Assembly (NCBI GenBank): GCA_020850915.1
Contig: JADZDV010000078.1
Coordinates: 1-8,113 of the forward strand
Direction of reading: 5' to 3'
DNA: 8,113 nt
From: Chloroflexota bacterium
GTDB taxonomy: Bacteria > Chloroflexota > UBA6077 > JADZDV01
This document shows, one piece after another, positions 1-6,287 of this stretch. Each line of letters opens with the position of its first letter. Positions within the stretch are counted from its first letter, which is position 1. Position numbers and translations under genes: made by a program. The notes beneath the pieces were generated by a model. The model searched no databases. It had not been told where the DNA came from and was given only the letters and a program-made list of their open reading frames with translations.

Positions 1-1
1 C

Positions 2-547
2 CCGCGCGACTATCCCGCCTGCGAGGGGATCATGCGGCTGGTCTACGGCGATCAGCTCCCGCCCACGACCGCGGTGCGAGTGGACGAGTACGGCAACCGC
101 GCCTTCATCGTGGAGGTGGAGCTGACGGTGGCGATGCCCGGCCAGGTTGGGGCCGAGCATATCACGGAGAGCGCCGTTCCCACGCTGGGACCCGGCTACC
201 CGATCGGCGTACGGGCCGAGCCGTTCTTGTTCCTGTCCGGCCTGCACCCACTCCGGGCGGACGGCAGTTTGGTGGACGAGGGAGATGGCGGGGTGTCGCG
301 GCTGGCCGAGCGCCAGGCGGAGCAGATCTACGCCAACCTTGGCACGATCCTGGGCGAGCAGGGCGCCGGCCTGGACGCCACCGTGCGGCAGGTGATCTAC
401 GTGGCGGACCGCGGCCTGATCCCGGTGGTCGAGCGGGTGGCCGCGGCAGCCTTCGGCGAGAGCCCGCCGGCGACGACCTTCGTGCCGCTGCCAGGCCTCT
501 GGCCGAGCCCGACGCTCGTCCAGGTGGACGCCACGGCGACGATCTAA
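2..547 (+). CDS. Tandem RidA/YjgF-like protein, 5'-truncated at the window edge
   Basis: The frame is open from the left edge to a TAA at 545-547, so the first in-frame ATG (position 32) is internal and the real start lies upstream. The 181 visible residues hold the end of one RidA-like domain (about 1-45, with LPPTT at 19-23 and the closing strand FIVEVELTVA) and a full second one (about 60-181). The second has the family pattern: a strand with FLFLSG (75-80), a long helix with QIYANLGTILGEQGAGLD, the strand VRQVIYV, then PPATT at 155-159 and a final strand ending VQVDATATI. The start of the visible part closely resembles the third domain of the protein encoded at 1874-3265, so the two are paralogues. 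RidA proteins normally hydrolyse reactive enamines/imines using an Arg in a PARS-like motif. Here that position is Thr in both domains, so deaminase activity is doubtful. The family is well supported; the function is not known. Confidence 0.85.
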   Translation, partial: PRDYPACEGIMRLVYGDQLPPTTAVRVDEYGNRAFIVEVELTVAMPGQVGAEHITESAVPTLGPGYPIGVRAEPFLFLSGLHPLRADGSLVDEGDGGVSRLAERQAEQIYANLGTILGEQGAGLDATVRQVIYVADRGLIPVVERVAAAAFGESPPATTFVPLPGLWPSPTLVQVDATATI

Positions 548-565
548 CGTCGATCGGAGCGCAGA

Positions 566-603
566 CCAGCCGGCGCGGCCCTCCCGTCGGCCGCGCCGGC
601 TGG
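566..603. terminator. Bidirectional hairpin terminator between convergent genes
   Basis: A perfect 15-bp inverted repeat (566-580 CCAGCCGGCGCGGCC with 589-603) encloses an 8-nt loop. It starts 18 bases after the stop of the plus-strand RidA-like gene and ends 14 bases past the stop of the minus-strand lipoprotein gene, the expected place for a shared terminator. Neither side has a clear U-tract, which is common in GC-rich genomes. Factor-dependent termination or simple 3'-end protection remain possible. Confidence 0.75.
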
Positions 604-617
604 ATCATCGATCGGAC

Positions 618-1823
618 CTACTGGAACTTCTTCCCGGTCGCCTCCTCCCAGAAGCTCGTGTCGATGTACTTGTTCGGATCGGGCGCGGGCGGCTGGATCA
701 CGTTGGCCTGGATCATGACGTCGATGGCCGCCTTCATTCCCGCCAGGTCGATCTTGACGTCTGGTGGGAGCGCCTTCTTCTCCTGCACGTAGATCTCGAA
801 CCCTCGCTGGGCGTACTCCGCCGGGTACTTCCCGTAGTCAACCATGATCTTGATCGCCTCCGCGCGGTTGGCCGGGTCCGAGTACCACTGGCCAGCCCGC
901 GTCAGAGCCCGCAGGAAGCGAACAACTACGTCGCGGTTCTGGGCGGCCCAGTTCGCGTTCACGATGATCGTCTCGAACTGGTAGTTCTTGATCACTTCGT
1001 CGACCGTCGCGAGCTCACGGTAGCCCTTGGCGAGCAGCATCAGCGTCTGGGGTGGCGTCAGGATCGTGCCGGCGACCGCCTTGGCCTCCATCGAGGCAAA
1101 CCGCTCCGGACTAGAGCCGGTCACGATCACGTCGAAGTCCTGGCCGGGTTTCAGGTTGAACTTCTTCTCGGCGATGGCGCGCAGGAACGGGAACTCGCCG
1201 CTGGTGAGGCTGCTGGCTCCGATGACCTTGCCCCGCAGGTCATCCCCGGAACGGACATCGGGCTGGACCATCAGCGAGTACGGGGCGAGGTAGGTGATGG
1301 CGCCGATCATCTTGATCGGCGCGTTCTGGTTCATCGCGATGATGACCGCGTCCGTGGTGGCCGTCCCGATCTGGACGCCGCCCACAACGGCCTGGATAGA
1401 GTTGGCCGAGCTGCGGGTGAGCGGCGGGTCGCCAATGTCAATCCCCTCGGCGGTGAAGAAGCCCTTGGCCCGGGCCACGTAGACCGCCAGGTAGTTCGGC
1501 TGATCGGTGACCTGGACAAAATCAACCTTGGACAGCGGCCGGCTCGCCGCGGGCGCCGCCGGCGCGGCGGCGGCGGGGCTCGCCGCGGGACTCGCCGCCG
1601 GGCTGGCAGCGGCGGCAGCGGCCGGACTTGCCGCCGGTTGAGCCGCGGGGCTGGCGGCTGGCGGAGCGGCCGGAGTTGTGGGCGCGGCCGCGGCGGGTTT
1701 GGACTCTGCCGGTTTCGACTCCGCCGGTTTGGCGGGCGCCGCTGTCGGGCTGGGCGCGGCTGGCGCGCAGGCCGCGAGGGCCAGGAGCACGACGGTCACA
1801 TAGGCGAAGGTCTTCCGCGACAT
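618..1823 (-). CDS. ABC transporter substrate-binding lipoprotein, NMT1/SsuA (COG0715) type
   Basis: This is a 401-aa surface-anchored binding protein that should capture a small ligand for an ABC importer. Family members bind sulfonates, nitrate, pyrimidine precursors, taurine or aromatic compounds, and the ligand cannot be read from sequence. The start at 1823 is chosen because it gives MSRKTF plus a hydrophobic stretch and the lipobox LAAC (Cys19), with GGGAGG (1831-1836) 7 bases upstream. A longer frame to 1940 would bury the signal peptide and overlap the upstream gene. Residues 20-94 are a low-complexity Ala/Pro/Ser linker. The ligand domain follows (about 97-401), with the family's typical opening YLAVYVARAKGFFTAEGIDI at 111-130 and later DDLRGKVIGASSLTSGEF, the hinge-lobe element of the NMT1 family. 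It lies 50 bases downstream of the three-domain RidA gene and is probably cotranscribed. No permease or ATPase accompanies it, so it is an orphan binding protein here. Confidence 0.88.
   Translation of the reverse strand: MSRKTFAYVTVVLLALAACAPAAPSPTAAPAKPAESKPAESKPAAAAPTTPAAPPAASPAAQPAASPAAAAAASPAASPAASPAAAAPAAPAASRPLSKVDFVQVTDQPNYLAVYVARAKGFFTAEGIDIGDPPLTRSSANSIQAVVGGVQIGTATTDAVIIAMNQNAPIKMIGAITYLAPYSLMVQPDVRSGDDLRGKVIGASSLTSGEFPFLRAIAEKKFNLKPGQDFDVIVTGSSPERFASMEAKAVAGTILTPPQTLMLLAKGYRELATVDEVIKNYQFETIIVNANWAAQNRDVVVRFLRALTRAGQWYSDPANRAEAIKIMVDYGKYPAEYAQRGFEIYVQEKKALPPDVKIDLAGMKAAIDVMIQANVIQPPAPDPNKYIDTSFWEEATGKKFQ
1542..1766 (-). repeat. Ala/Pro/Ser low-complexity linker coding repeat
   Basis: This segment encodes residues 20-94 of the lipoprotein. 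It opens with Pro/Thr-rich sequence, has a duplicated KPAES unit (about 32-43), then many ASPA/AASP units. It should be an unfolded tether that lifts the binding domain away from the lipidated Cys. The DNA is a run of GCC/GCG-rich near-repeats that can vary in length by slippage. Confidence 0.8.
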
Positions 1824-1853
1824 TGCATTGCCTCCCTGGGTTGTCTGGGTCCA

Positions 1854-1879
1854 GCCTGACATGGATGGACCGGTCAGGC
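1854..1879 (-). other. Intercistronic hairpin at the RidA-like stop codon
   Basis: GCCTGAC (1854-1860) pairs perfectly with GTCAGGC (1873-1879) across a 12-base loop. One arm contains the stop codon of the upstream RidA-like gene (1874-1876), and the hairpin ends 18 bases before the Shine-Dalgarno of the lipoprotein gene. It could stabilise the downstream message or modulate coupling between the two genes. A 7-bp stem is modest and could be chance in GC-rich DNA. Confidence 0.4.
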
Positions 1880-3265
1880 GCGGACGGCGACGGTCTCCAC
1901 CTCGAACAACAGGCCGGGATAGGGGCCGATGTCGTCGCATGACAGCACCGTCGTTGGTGGGAGCTGCCCTTCGTACAGCTTGAGCGCCACGCTCTCCAGG
2001 GCCGGGTACTGGGTGGCGTCTCGCATCAGCACGGTCTGCTGGACCACCCGCGTCAGCCCAGATCCCGCGCCGCGGAGCATCTCGTCAATTGCCCGGTAGG
2101 TGTACCAGGCCTGGGCGATGAGCGTCTCGTTGGCGTCGAAGCGCCCCGTACCGAGCAGCCGCCCTTCATCACCAAGCTCTGCGAACGACCGGACCGGGCC
2201 GTGAAAGCTCTTGTCCATCGCAACGAAGCCTGTGGTGAAGGCGAACGGCCCGGCACCGATGGTCATCGGAAGAAAGGCCATGTCGATGCCTGTGTCCAGG
2301 ACCGGCTCCTTCTTCCACTCGCCTGGCAGCAGGGCGGTGGCATCGCTCACGATCACCACCTCTCGGTCTCCATTGACGGCCGGGACCGTCACGCTGGTGC
2401 TGGTGGGCGCTGCCTGCTTGCCGGTGACGAGCTGGGAGCGGTACTCCATGCTGGCGATGCCCCACTCCGCCATGCCGGTCGTGCTGAGGAAGTTCTGGCG
2501 CACCAGATCGTCCAGCGATCCGCCCTGGCTCTCCAGCACGCGCTGCATGTGAGAGAAGAAGCCGGCGATCTGTGCTTTGAGGGCCTGTTCGGCGACGTCG
2601 GAGTGGTAGCAGCGCGTGGCCAGGATGCCCCGTGCAGCCTCGTCCAGCTCGCCCAGCCGCGTCAGCGCCCGGCCGGTTCGTGGGTCGAGGCCCAGGATGC
2701 CCGAAAAGAACAGCATCTGCCCCGCCCGCACGGCCTGCGGGTACGGCCGGGTCAGCAGCTCCAGGTCCGGCAGGCTGATCGCCTCCTGCTGGATGCCGCC
2801 CGCCTCAGGCACCAGCGCGATGACTTCGACCTCGATCCGCAGCTCCTGAGCGCTGCCGCTGGACGAGACGCAGCTGATGGTGGTAGCGGGCTTGTCACCG
2901 GGAAAGAAGTCGAGCATCGTCGACTCCATCGGTGCAATGTCCTGTGGCGTCTTCAGGTAGATCCGTTGCCTGAGGATGCGCTCGAGCGACGAGCCCTGTG
3001 AGGCGAGGATACGAGACAGGTTGCTGTAGACGGTCCAGGTCTGAGCTTTGATTGGGCCTTCGCGCCCGTCCCGGTGCTCGAAGCCGGTGACGAGCTTCTC
3101 CTGCGCATCCGCCGGGAGCTCCCACAGCTCGCGAACCATCGCGCCCGTCTCGAGGTCACGCGGAACCTGCGCCGAGAGGAACAGGAACTGGCCGACTCGG
3201 CAGCCCGTTGGCGCAACAGGAAGTCGCTGGAGCTCAGGCGGATACCAGAAATCCTCTCGAACCAT
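1874..3265 (-). CDS. Triple-domain RidA/YjgF-like protein
   Basis: This 463-aa cytoplasmic protein (no signal peptide or membrane segment) consists of three consecutive RidA-like domains, about 15-152, 165-313 and 325-463. Each repeats the same order: a strand with FLFLSAQ / MLFFSGI / FAFTTGF; a helix beginning QTWTVYSNL / QIAGFFSHM / QAWYTYRAI followed by SQGSSL / SQGGSL / GAGSGL; then a P-x-T/S segment and a final strand (IEVEVIAL / VVIVSDAT / FEVETVAV). Single-domain RidA is about 130 aa and forms a trimer, so one chain could form an intramolecular trimer. The essential RidA Arg (Arg105 in E. coli) is replaced by Thr128, about Ser289 and Thr438, so ordinary 2-aminoacrylate deamination is unlikely. 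The start at 3265 is preceded by GAGGAGGT (3275-3282) at ideal spacing. It heads a unit with the lipoprotein gene at 618-1823. The family is clear; the biochemical role is unknown. Confidence 0.88.
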   Translation of the reverse strand: MVREDFWYPPELQRLPVAPTGCRVGQFLFLSAQVPRDLETGAMVRELWELPADAQEKLVTGFEHRDGREGPIKAQTWTVYSNLSRILASQGSSLERILRQRIYLKTPQDIAPMESTMLDFFPGDKPATTISCVSSSGSAQELRIEVEVIALVPEAGGIQQEAISLPDLELLTRPYPQAVRAGQMLFFSGILGLDPRTGRALTRLGELDEAARGILATRCYHSDVAEQALKAQIAGFFSHMQRVLESQGGSLDDLVRQNFLSTTGMAEWGIASMEYRSQLVTGKQAAPTSTSVTVPAVNGDREVVIVSDATALLPGEWKKEPVLDTGIDMAFLPMTIGAGPFAFTTGFVAMDKSFHGPVRSFAELGDEGRLLGTGRFDANETLIAQAWYTYRAIDEMLRGAGSGLTRVVQQTVLMRDATQYPALESVALKLYEGQLPPTTVLSCDDIGPYPGLLFEVETVAVRA

Positions 3266-3274
3266 GACGATCGC

Positions 3275-3282
3275 ACCTCCTC
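3275..3282 (-). promoter_or_regulatory. Strong Shine-Dalgarno of the triple RidA-like gene
   Basis: GAGGAGGT on the minus strand lies 9 bases before the ATG at 3265. This near-complete match to the 16S anti-SD sequence fixes the start and suggests high translation. Confidence 0.8.
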
Positions 3283-3294
3283 GTGGTACAACGT

Positions 3295-3310
3295 CGGGCA
3301 GCGCTGCCCG
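3295..3310. promoter_or_regulatory. 16-bp perfect palindrome in the leader of the minus-strand unit
   Basis: CGGGCAGCGCTGCCCG reads the same on both strands. It lies between the candidate minus-strand promoter and the Shine-Dalgarno, 12 bases upstream of the latter. It could be an operator for a dimeric repressor placed as a roadblock, or an RNA leader hairpin. The regulator is not visible. With no central spacer an RNA hairpin would need to open its middle bases, so a DNA-binding site is slightly preferred. Confidence 0.45.
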
Positions 3311-3343
3311 GCAAGACGCGCTGAGACGCAGACAGGATGCCGC

Positions 3344-3373
3344 AGCTTAGTGCAGGCGAGAAGCGCTCGTCAA
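3344..3373 (-). promoter_or_regulatory. Candidate sigma-70-type promoter for the minus-strand unit
   Basis: On the minus strand, TTGACG (3368-3373) and TAAGCT (3344-3349) are separated by 18 bases. The -35 matches 5 of 6 and the -10 keeps the important T, A and final T. A start near 3337 would give a leader of about 70 bases that includes the palindrome at 3295-3310. This is the best match I found by eye in the divergent gap. Confidence 0.45.
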
Positions 3374-3407
3374 CCAATTTCGGCCGCACCCCCCACCACC
3401 GGGCGAC

Positions 3408-3436
3408 TTGACACCATGCTGTGTTTGTGGAACACT
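3408..3436 (+). promoter_or_regulatory. Candidate sigma-70-type promoter for the transporter/oxidoreductase operon
   Basis: A perfect TTGACA (3408-3413) is followed after 17 bases by AACACT (3431-3436), which keeps the second A, fourth A and final T of the consensus -10. Transcription would begin near 3443, leaving a leader of about 60 bases before the ATG at 3506. The promoter is back to back with the minus-strand one, with about 35 bases between the two -35 boxes. Confidence 0.5.
3421..3435. promoter_or_regulatory. Small inverted repeat overlapping the plus-strand -10
   Basis: GTGTT, five bases, then AACAC form an inverted repeat whose right arm covers most of the candidate -10. This suits a repressor operator, but the arms are only 5 bp and no regulator gene is present, so it is tentative. 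Confidence 0.3.
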
Positions 3437-3505
3437 CTGGCCGCGATGCTCGAACAAGCTCTGATAGACCCTGCCACTGCACGGACCGAGATGGAGTGAA
3501 GTGCC

Positions 3506-5254
3506 ATGCGTACTACACGCGACTCATTGAGCCTACTGGCCGCCCGGAAGATCGACCGGCGTCGCGCCTTGCAACACCTGGTAGCTCTGGGACTCGCGCT
3601 GCCGGCGAGCAGCGCCCTGCTCGCAGCGTGCGCCCCGGCGGCTCCCGCGCCGACCGCCGCGCCAACCGCGGCCGCCGTTCCGACCGCCGCGCCGGTCGCC
3701 GCGCCGCCGACGACGGCTCCGGTCGCGGCGCCACCGACGGCGGCTCCGGCTGCTCCGGCAGCGCCGGCTGCGCCGGCTGCTCCGGCTGCCCAGCCAACCG
3801 CGGCCGCCGCCCAGGCCCCTGCCCTGCCGAGCACGGTCGTCGTCGGCATCGACCGCGACCTGTGGACCACGGACCCGCAGGGACACAACGTCATCCTGAC
3901 CTACGGCATTCTGCGCCATCTGTACGACCCGCTGGTGGAGCGAGACGCCAAAGGCCAGATCCAGCCGCGTCTGGCCGAGACCTGGAAGCGTCTGGACGAC
4001 ACCCACTGGGAGTTCAAGCTCCGCAAGGGCATCAAGTTCCACAACGGCGAGCCGTTCACATCCGATTCGGTCAAAGTCACCCTGGAGCGGGTGGTCAACC
4101 CGGCCCTCAAGTCCGGCCAGGCGTACCTGTGGGGCATGGTCAAGTCAGTGGATCCGAAGGACGAGCTGACGGCCGTCATTGAGACGAAAACACCGTTTGG
4201 CGCCCTGCTGGCCCAGTTGACCACCTTGGAGATGCTGCCGCCAAAGGCGACCAGGGACCTGGGCGATCAGCCTATTCTCCAGCCGATTGGGACCGGCGCC
4301 TTCAAGTGGGGCTCCTGGAACAAGAACGACAAGGTCATCCTCACCGCCAACCCAGGCTACTGGGATGGCAAGGTGGCGATCCAGGAGCTGCAGTTCCGCC
4401 CAATCCCCAGCTCCTCCACGCGCGTGGCCGCGTTGGAGACCGGTGAGGTCCACGCGATCTACAACGTCCCGCCCATCAGCGTCGACCGGCTGAAGAAGAA
4501 CGCCGACATCCAGATGTCCGGCGTGCTCGGACCGCGCACGTACTACGTCGGCCTGCGGACCGATCGCAAGCCGTTCGATGACGTTCGCGTCCGCCAGGCG
4601 CTCAACTACGCGATCGACCGTGAGGCCATCGCCAAGAACCTGTGGCTTGGCACGGCCGTCCCCGCCCGCGCGCCCATCTCTCCGGTCGTGTTTGGCTTCA
4701 TCGACAAGCTGCCACCATACACCTTCGACCGGGACAAGGCGAAGAAACTGCTGGCCGAGGCAGGCTGTCCAAACGGCCTGGACATGAGCCTGACGCTCGG
4801 CACGTACCAGGGGCTGTTCGTGCTCGACAAGGAGACGGCGGAGGCCGTCGCGGGACAGCTCGCCAAGCTCGGCCTGAAGGTCTCCTTGTCGATCGAGGAG
4901 AACCTGTTCGACCCGTTCGCCCGCGGCGACAAGCTGGACATCTACTACTCCGGCTGGGGGACGCTGACCCTGGACGCGGACTTTGGCCTCTATCAGCACT
5001 TCTATTCCAAGCAGGCCTGGACGCGCTACAAGAACCCGAAGGTCGACGAGCTGCTCGATCGGGCCAGGGCGGCCACGGACCAGGATGCTCGCGCCAGAGA
5101 CTATGCAGACGCGGAGAAGATGATCTGGGAGGACGCTCCCTGGATCTTCCTGACCCATACCGAGGAGCTCAACGCTGCCCGCAAGGCGCTGACCGGCTTC
5201 ACCAGCCGCGCGGACTCCTTCCTCATCGTCCGCGACTCGCTGGTCAAGAAGTAG
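3506..5254 (+). CDS. Family 5 (DppA/OppA/NikA-type) ABC substrate-binding lipoprotein
   Basis: This 582-aa lipid-anchored binding protein should feed the two permeases encoded just downstream. The family binds oligopeptides, dipeptides, opines, nickel complexes, heme or glycosides. The N-terminus has a twin-arginine-like motif (DRRRAL at 17-22) before a hydrophobic segment and the lipobox LAAC (Cys42), suggesting Tat export followed by lipidation. Residues 43-108 are an Ala/Pro/Thr linker. The binding domain (about 109-582) shows the family marks: LYDPLVE near 139-145, QPRLAETWKRLDDTHWEFKL near 153-172, GIKFHNGEPFTSDSVK near 175-190, PIGTGAFKW at 260-268, DVRVRQALNYAIDREAI at 359-375 and the C-terminal DAPWIFL. 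GGAG (3493-3496) sits 9 bases before the ATG. It is the first gene of the plus-strand operon. The ligand cannot be deduced from sequence; the downstream oxidoreductase genes suggest an amine-containing compound. Confidence 0.92.
   Translation: MRTTRDSLSLLAARKIDRRRALQHLVALGLALPASSALLAACAPAAPAPTAAPTAAAVPTAAPVAAPPTTAPVAAPPTAAPAAPAAPAAPAAPAAQPTAAAAQAPALPSTVVVGIDRDLWTTDPQGHNVILTYGILRHLYDPLVERDAKGQIQPRLAETWKRLDDTHWEFKLRKGIKFHNGEPFTSDSVKVTLERVVNPALKSGQAYLWGMVKSVDPKDELTAVIETKTPFGALLAQLTTLEMLPPKATRDLGDQPILQPIGTGAFKWGSWNKNDKVILTANPGYWDGKVAIQELQFRPIPSSSTRVAALETGEVHAIYNVPPISVDRLKKNADIQMSGVLGPRTYYVGLRTDRKPFDDVRVRQALNYAIDREAIAKNLWLGTAVPARAPISPVVFGFIDKLPPYTFDRDKAKKLLAEAGCPNGLDMSLTLGTYQGLFVLDKETAEAVAGQLAKLGLKVSLSIEENLFDPFARGDKLDIYYSGWGTLTLDADFGLYQHFYSKQAWTRYKNPKVDELLDRARAATDQDARARDYADAEKMIWEDAPWIFLTHTEELNAARKALTGFTSRADSFLIVRDSLVKK
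3632..3829 (+). repeat. Ala/Pro/Thr low-complexity linker coding repeat
   Basis: This encodes residues 43-108 of the family 5 lipoprotein. It begins with TAAP/VAAP units and becomes pure AAP units at about 79-95. Like the linker of the other lipoprotein, it is probably a flexible tether. The DNA is a run of GCG/GCC/CCG near-repeats. Confidence 0.8.
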
Positions 5255-5265
5255 GTCAAGAGGCA

Positions 5266-5300
5266 GGCTCGTGGCCAGTGGCCTCGTGGGGCCACGGGCC
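5266..5300 (+). other. Intercistronic stem-loop after the binding-protein gene
   Basis: In the 81-base gap between binding-protein and permease genes, 5266-5276 pairs with 5290-5300 as an 11-bp stem (ten Watson-Crick pairs, one G-U) closing a 13-base loop. It begins 12 bases after the stop codon. Such hairpins behind binding-protein genes commonly protect the upstream message or partly terminate transcription, giving excess binding protein over permease. A competing partner GGCCACG at 5301-5307 could form an alternative stem. Confidence 0.55.
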
Positions 5301-5335
5301 GGCCACGCCACTCGCCGCGCTGCCAAGGAGCCGGG

Positions 5336-6262
5336 ATGAACGTCTCGAACCTGGTAATTACACGCCTGTTCCAGACTCTGCTTGTCCTGTTTGGTGAGTT
5401 GACGGTCGTCTTCTTCATGCTGCGGCTCGCACCCGGCGATCCGGCCCAGATGATGCTGCCGGAAGGGGCGCCGCCTGAGGCGATCGCGCGGCTGCGCGAG
5501 GTCATGGGGCTCAACCGACCTCTGCCCGAACAGTATGTGACCTTCCTCACCGGCGCCCTGGCAGGCGACCTGGGGACATCCTTCCGCTTCGAGCAGCCGA
5601 CCCTGCCGCTGGTCATGGAGCGCCTGCCGGCCACGCTCCAGTTGGCGTTCGCGGCGCTGGCCATCGCCCTGGCGATCGCGGTCCCGCTGGGGATCGTCTC
5701 GGCGCTGCGCCACAACTCCTTGCTGGATGTGGCGGCGACGCTCCTCGCGCTCTTCGGACTGTCGATGCCGAACTTCTGGCTGGGCCTGATGTTCATCCTG
5801 ATCTTCTCCCTGAACTTCCGGCTACTGCCGACGTCCGGCTACGGCACCCCGCAACAGCTTGTCATGCCGGCCGTGACGCTCGGCCTGTACTTCTCGGCCC
5901 TGACCGCCAGGCTGGTGCGCTCGCAGATGCTCGAGGTCATGCATGCGGACTTTGTCCGGACGGCGCGCAGCAAGGGCTTGCGGGAGTGGCGAGTCGTGGT
6001 GGGGCACTGCCTGAAGAACGCCCTCATCCCGGTCATCACGGTGGTCGGTCTCCAGCTCGGCGGCCTGCTGGGCGGCGCCGTGGTTGTGGAGTCGATCTTC
6101 GGTTGGCCCGGTGTGGGACGGCTCGTCTTCGAAGCGATCCGCGCGCGCGACTACCCCCTCGTCCAGGCGGTGGTGTTCGTCGTCGCAATGGTGTTCGTGC
6201 TCATCAACCTGGTAGTCGATCTCATCTACCTGACGCTGGACCCGCGCATCCGGTACACGTGA
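5336..6262 (+). CDS. ABC transporter permease, DppB/OppB-like
   Basis: This 308-aa inner-membrane protein is one half of the translocation pore of a peptide/nickel/opine-class importer. It has an N-terminal membrane segment (about 9-30), an extracytoplasmic stretch with LRLAPGDPA and GLNRPLPEQYVTFL typical of DppB proteins, then about five further segments (roughly 100-122, 133-158, 175-195, 230-255, 275-300). The cytoplasmic EAA loop that docks on the ATPase is at about 205-224 (DFVRTARSKGL). The C-terminus has VESIFGWPGVGRL, DYPLVQ and the typical ending LDPRIRYT. Length is normal for the family. AAGGAG (5325-5330) lies 5 bases before the ATG. It is followed after 25 bases by its DppC-like partner. 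Confidence 0.95.
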   Translation: MNVSNLVITRLFQTLLVLFGELTVVFFMLRLAPGDPAQMMLPEGAPPEAIARLREVMGLNRPLPEQYVTFLTGALAGDLGTSFRFEQPTLPLVMERLPATLQLAFAALAIALAIAVPLGIVSALRHNSLLDVAATLLALFGLSMPNFWLGLMFILIFSLNFRLLPTSGYGTPQQLVMPAVTLGLYFSALTARLVRSQMLEVMHADFVRTARSKGLREWRVVVGHCLKNALIPVITVVGLQLGGLLGGAVVVESIFGWPGVGRLVFEAIRARDYPLVQAVVFVVAMVFVLINLVVDLIYLTLDPRIRYT

Positions 6263-6287
6263 GCAGGAGGGAAAGGACCGAACGCAG

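Noticed and set aside
1824..1940. N-terminal extension of the NMT1-type lipoprotein to an ATG at 1940
   Set aside because: It would overlap the upstream gene by 67 bases and place 39 Arg-rich residues before the signal peptide. The start at 1823 has a good Shine-Dalgarno.
2201..3001. A 266-codon plus-strand open frame opposite the triple RidA-like gene
   Set aside because: It is fully antisense to a gene with three recognisable domains, and the product is a His/Arg/Gly-rich shadow with no motif.
3635..3820. Minisatellite or non-coding repeat
   Set aside because: The repetition is the coding sequence of an Ala/Pro/Thr tether between a lipobox and a folded domain, in a single uninterrupted frame.
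3421..4182. A 253-codon plus-strand frame starting upstream of the family 5 binding protein
   Set aside because: It overlaps the real gene in another frame and gives an Arg/Gly/Pro-rich shadow product.
4145..5713. A 522-codon minus-strand open frame opposite the family 5 binding protein and the DppB-like permease
   Set aside because: It spans two well-identified genes and their gap, and its translation is Arg/Gln/Gly/Val-rich with no recognisable fold. It is a GC-driven antisense shadow.
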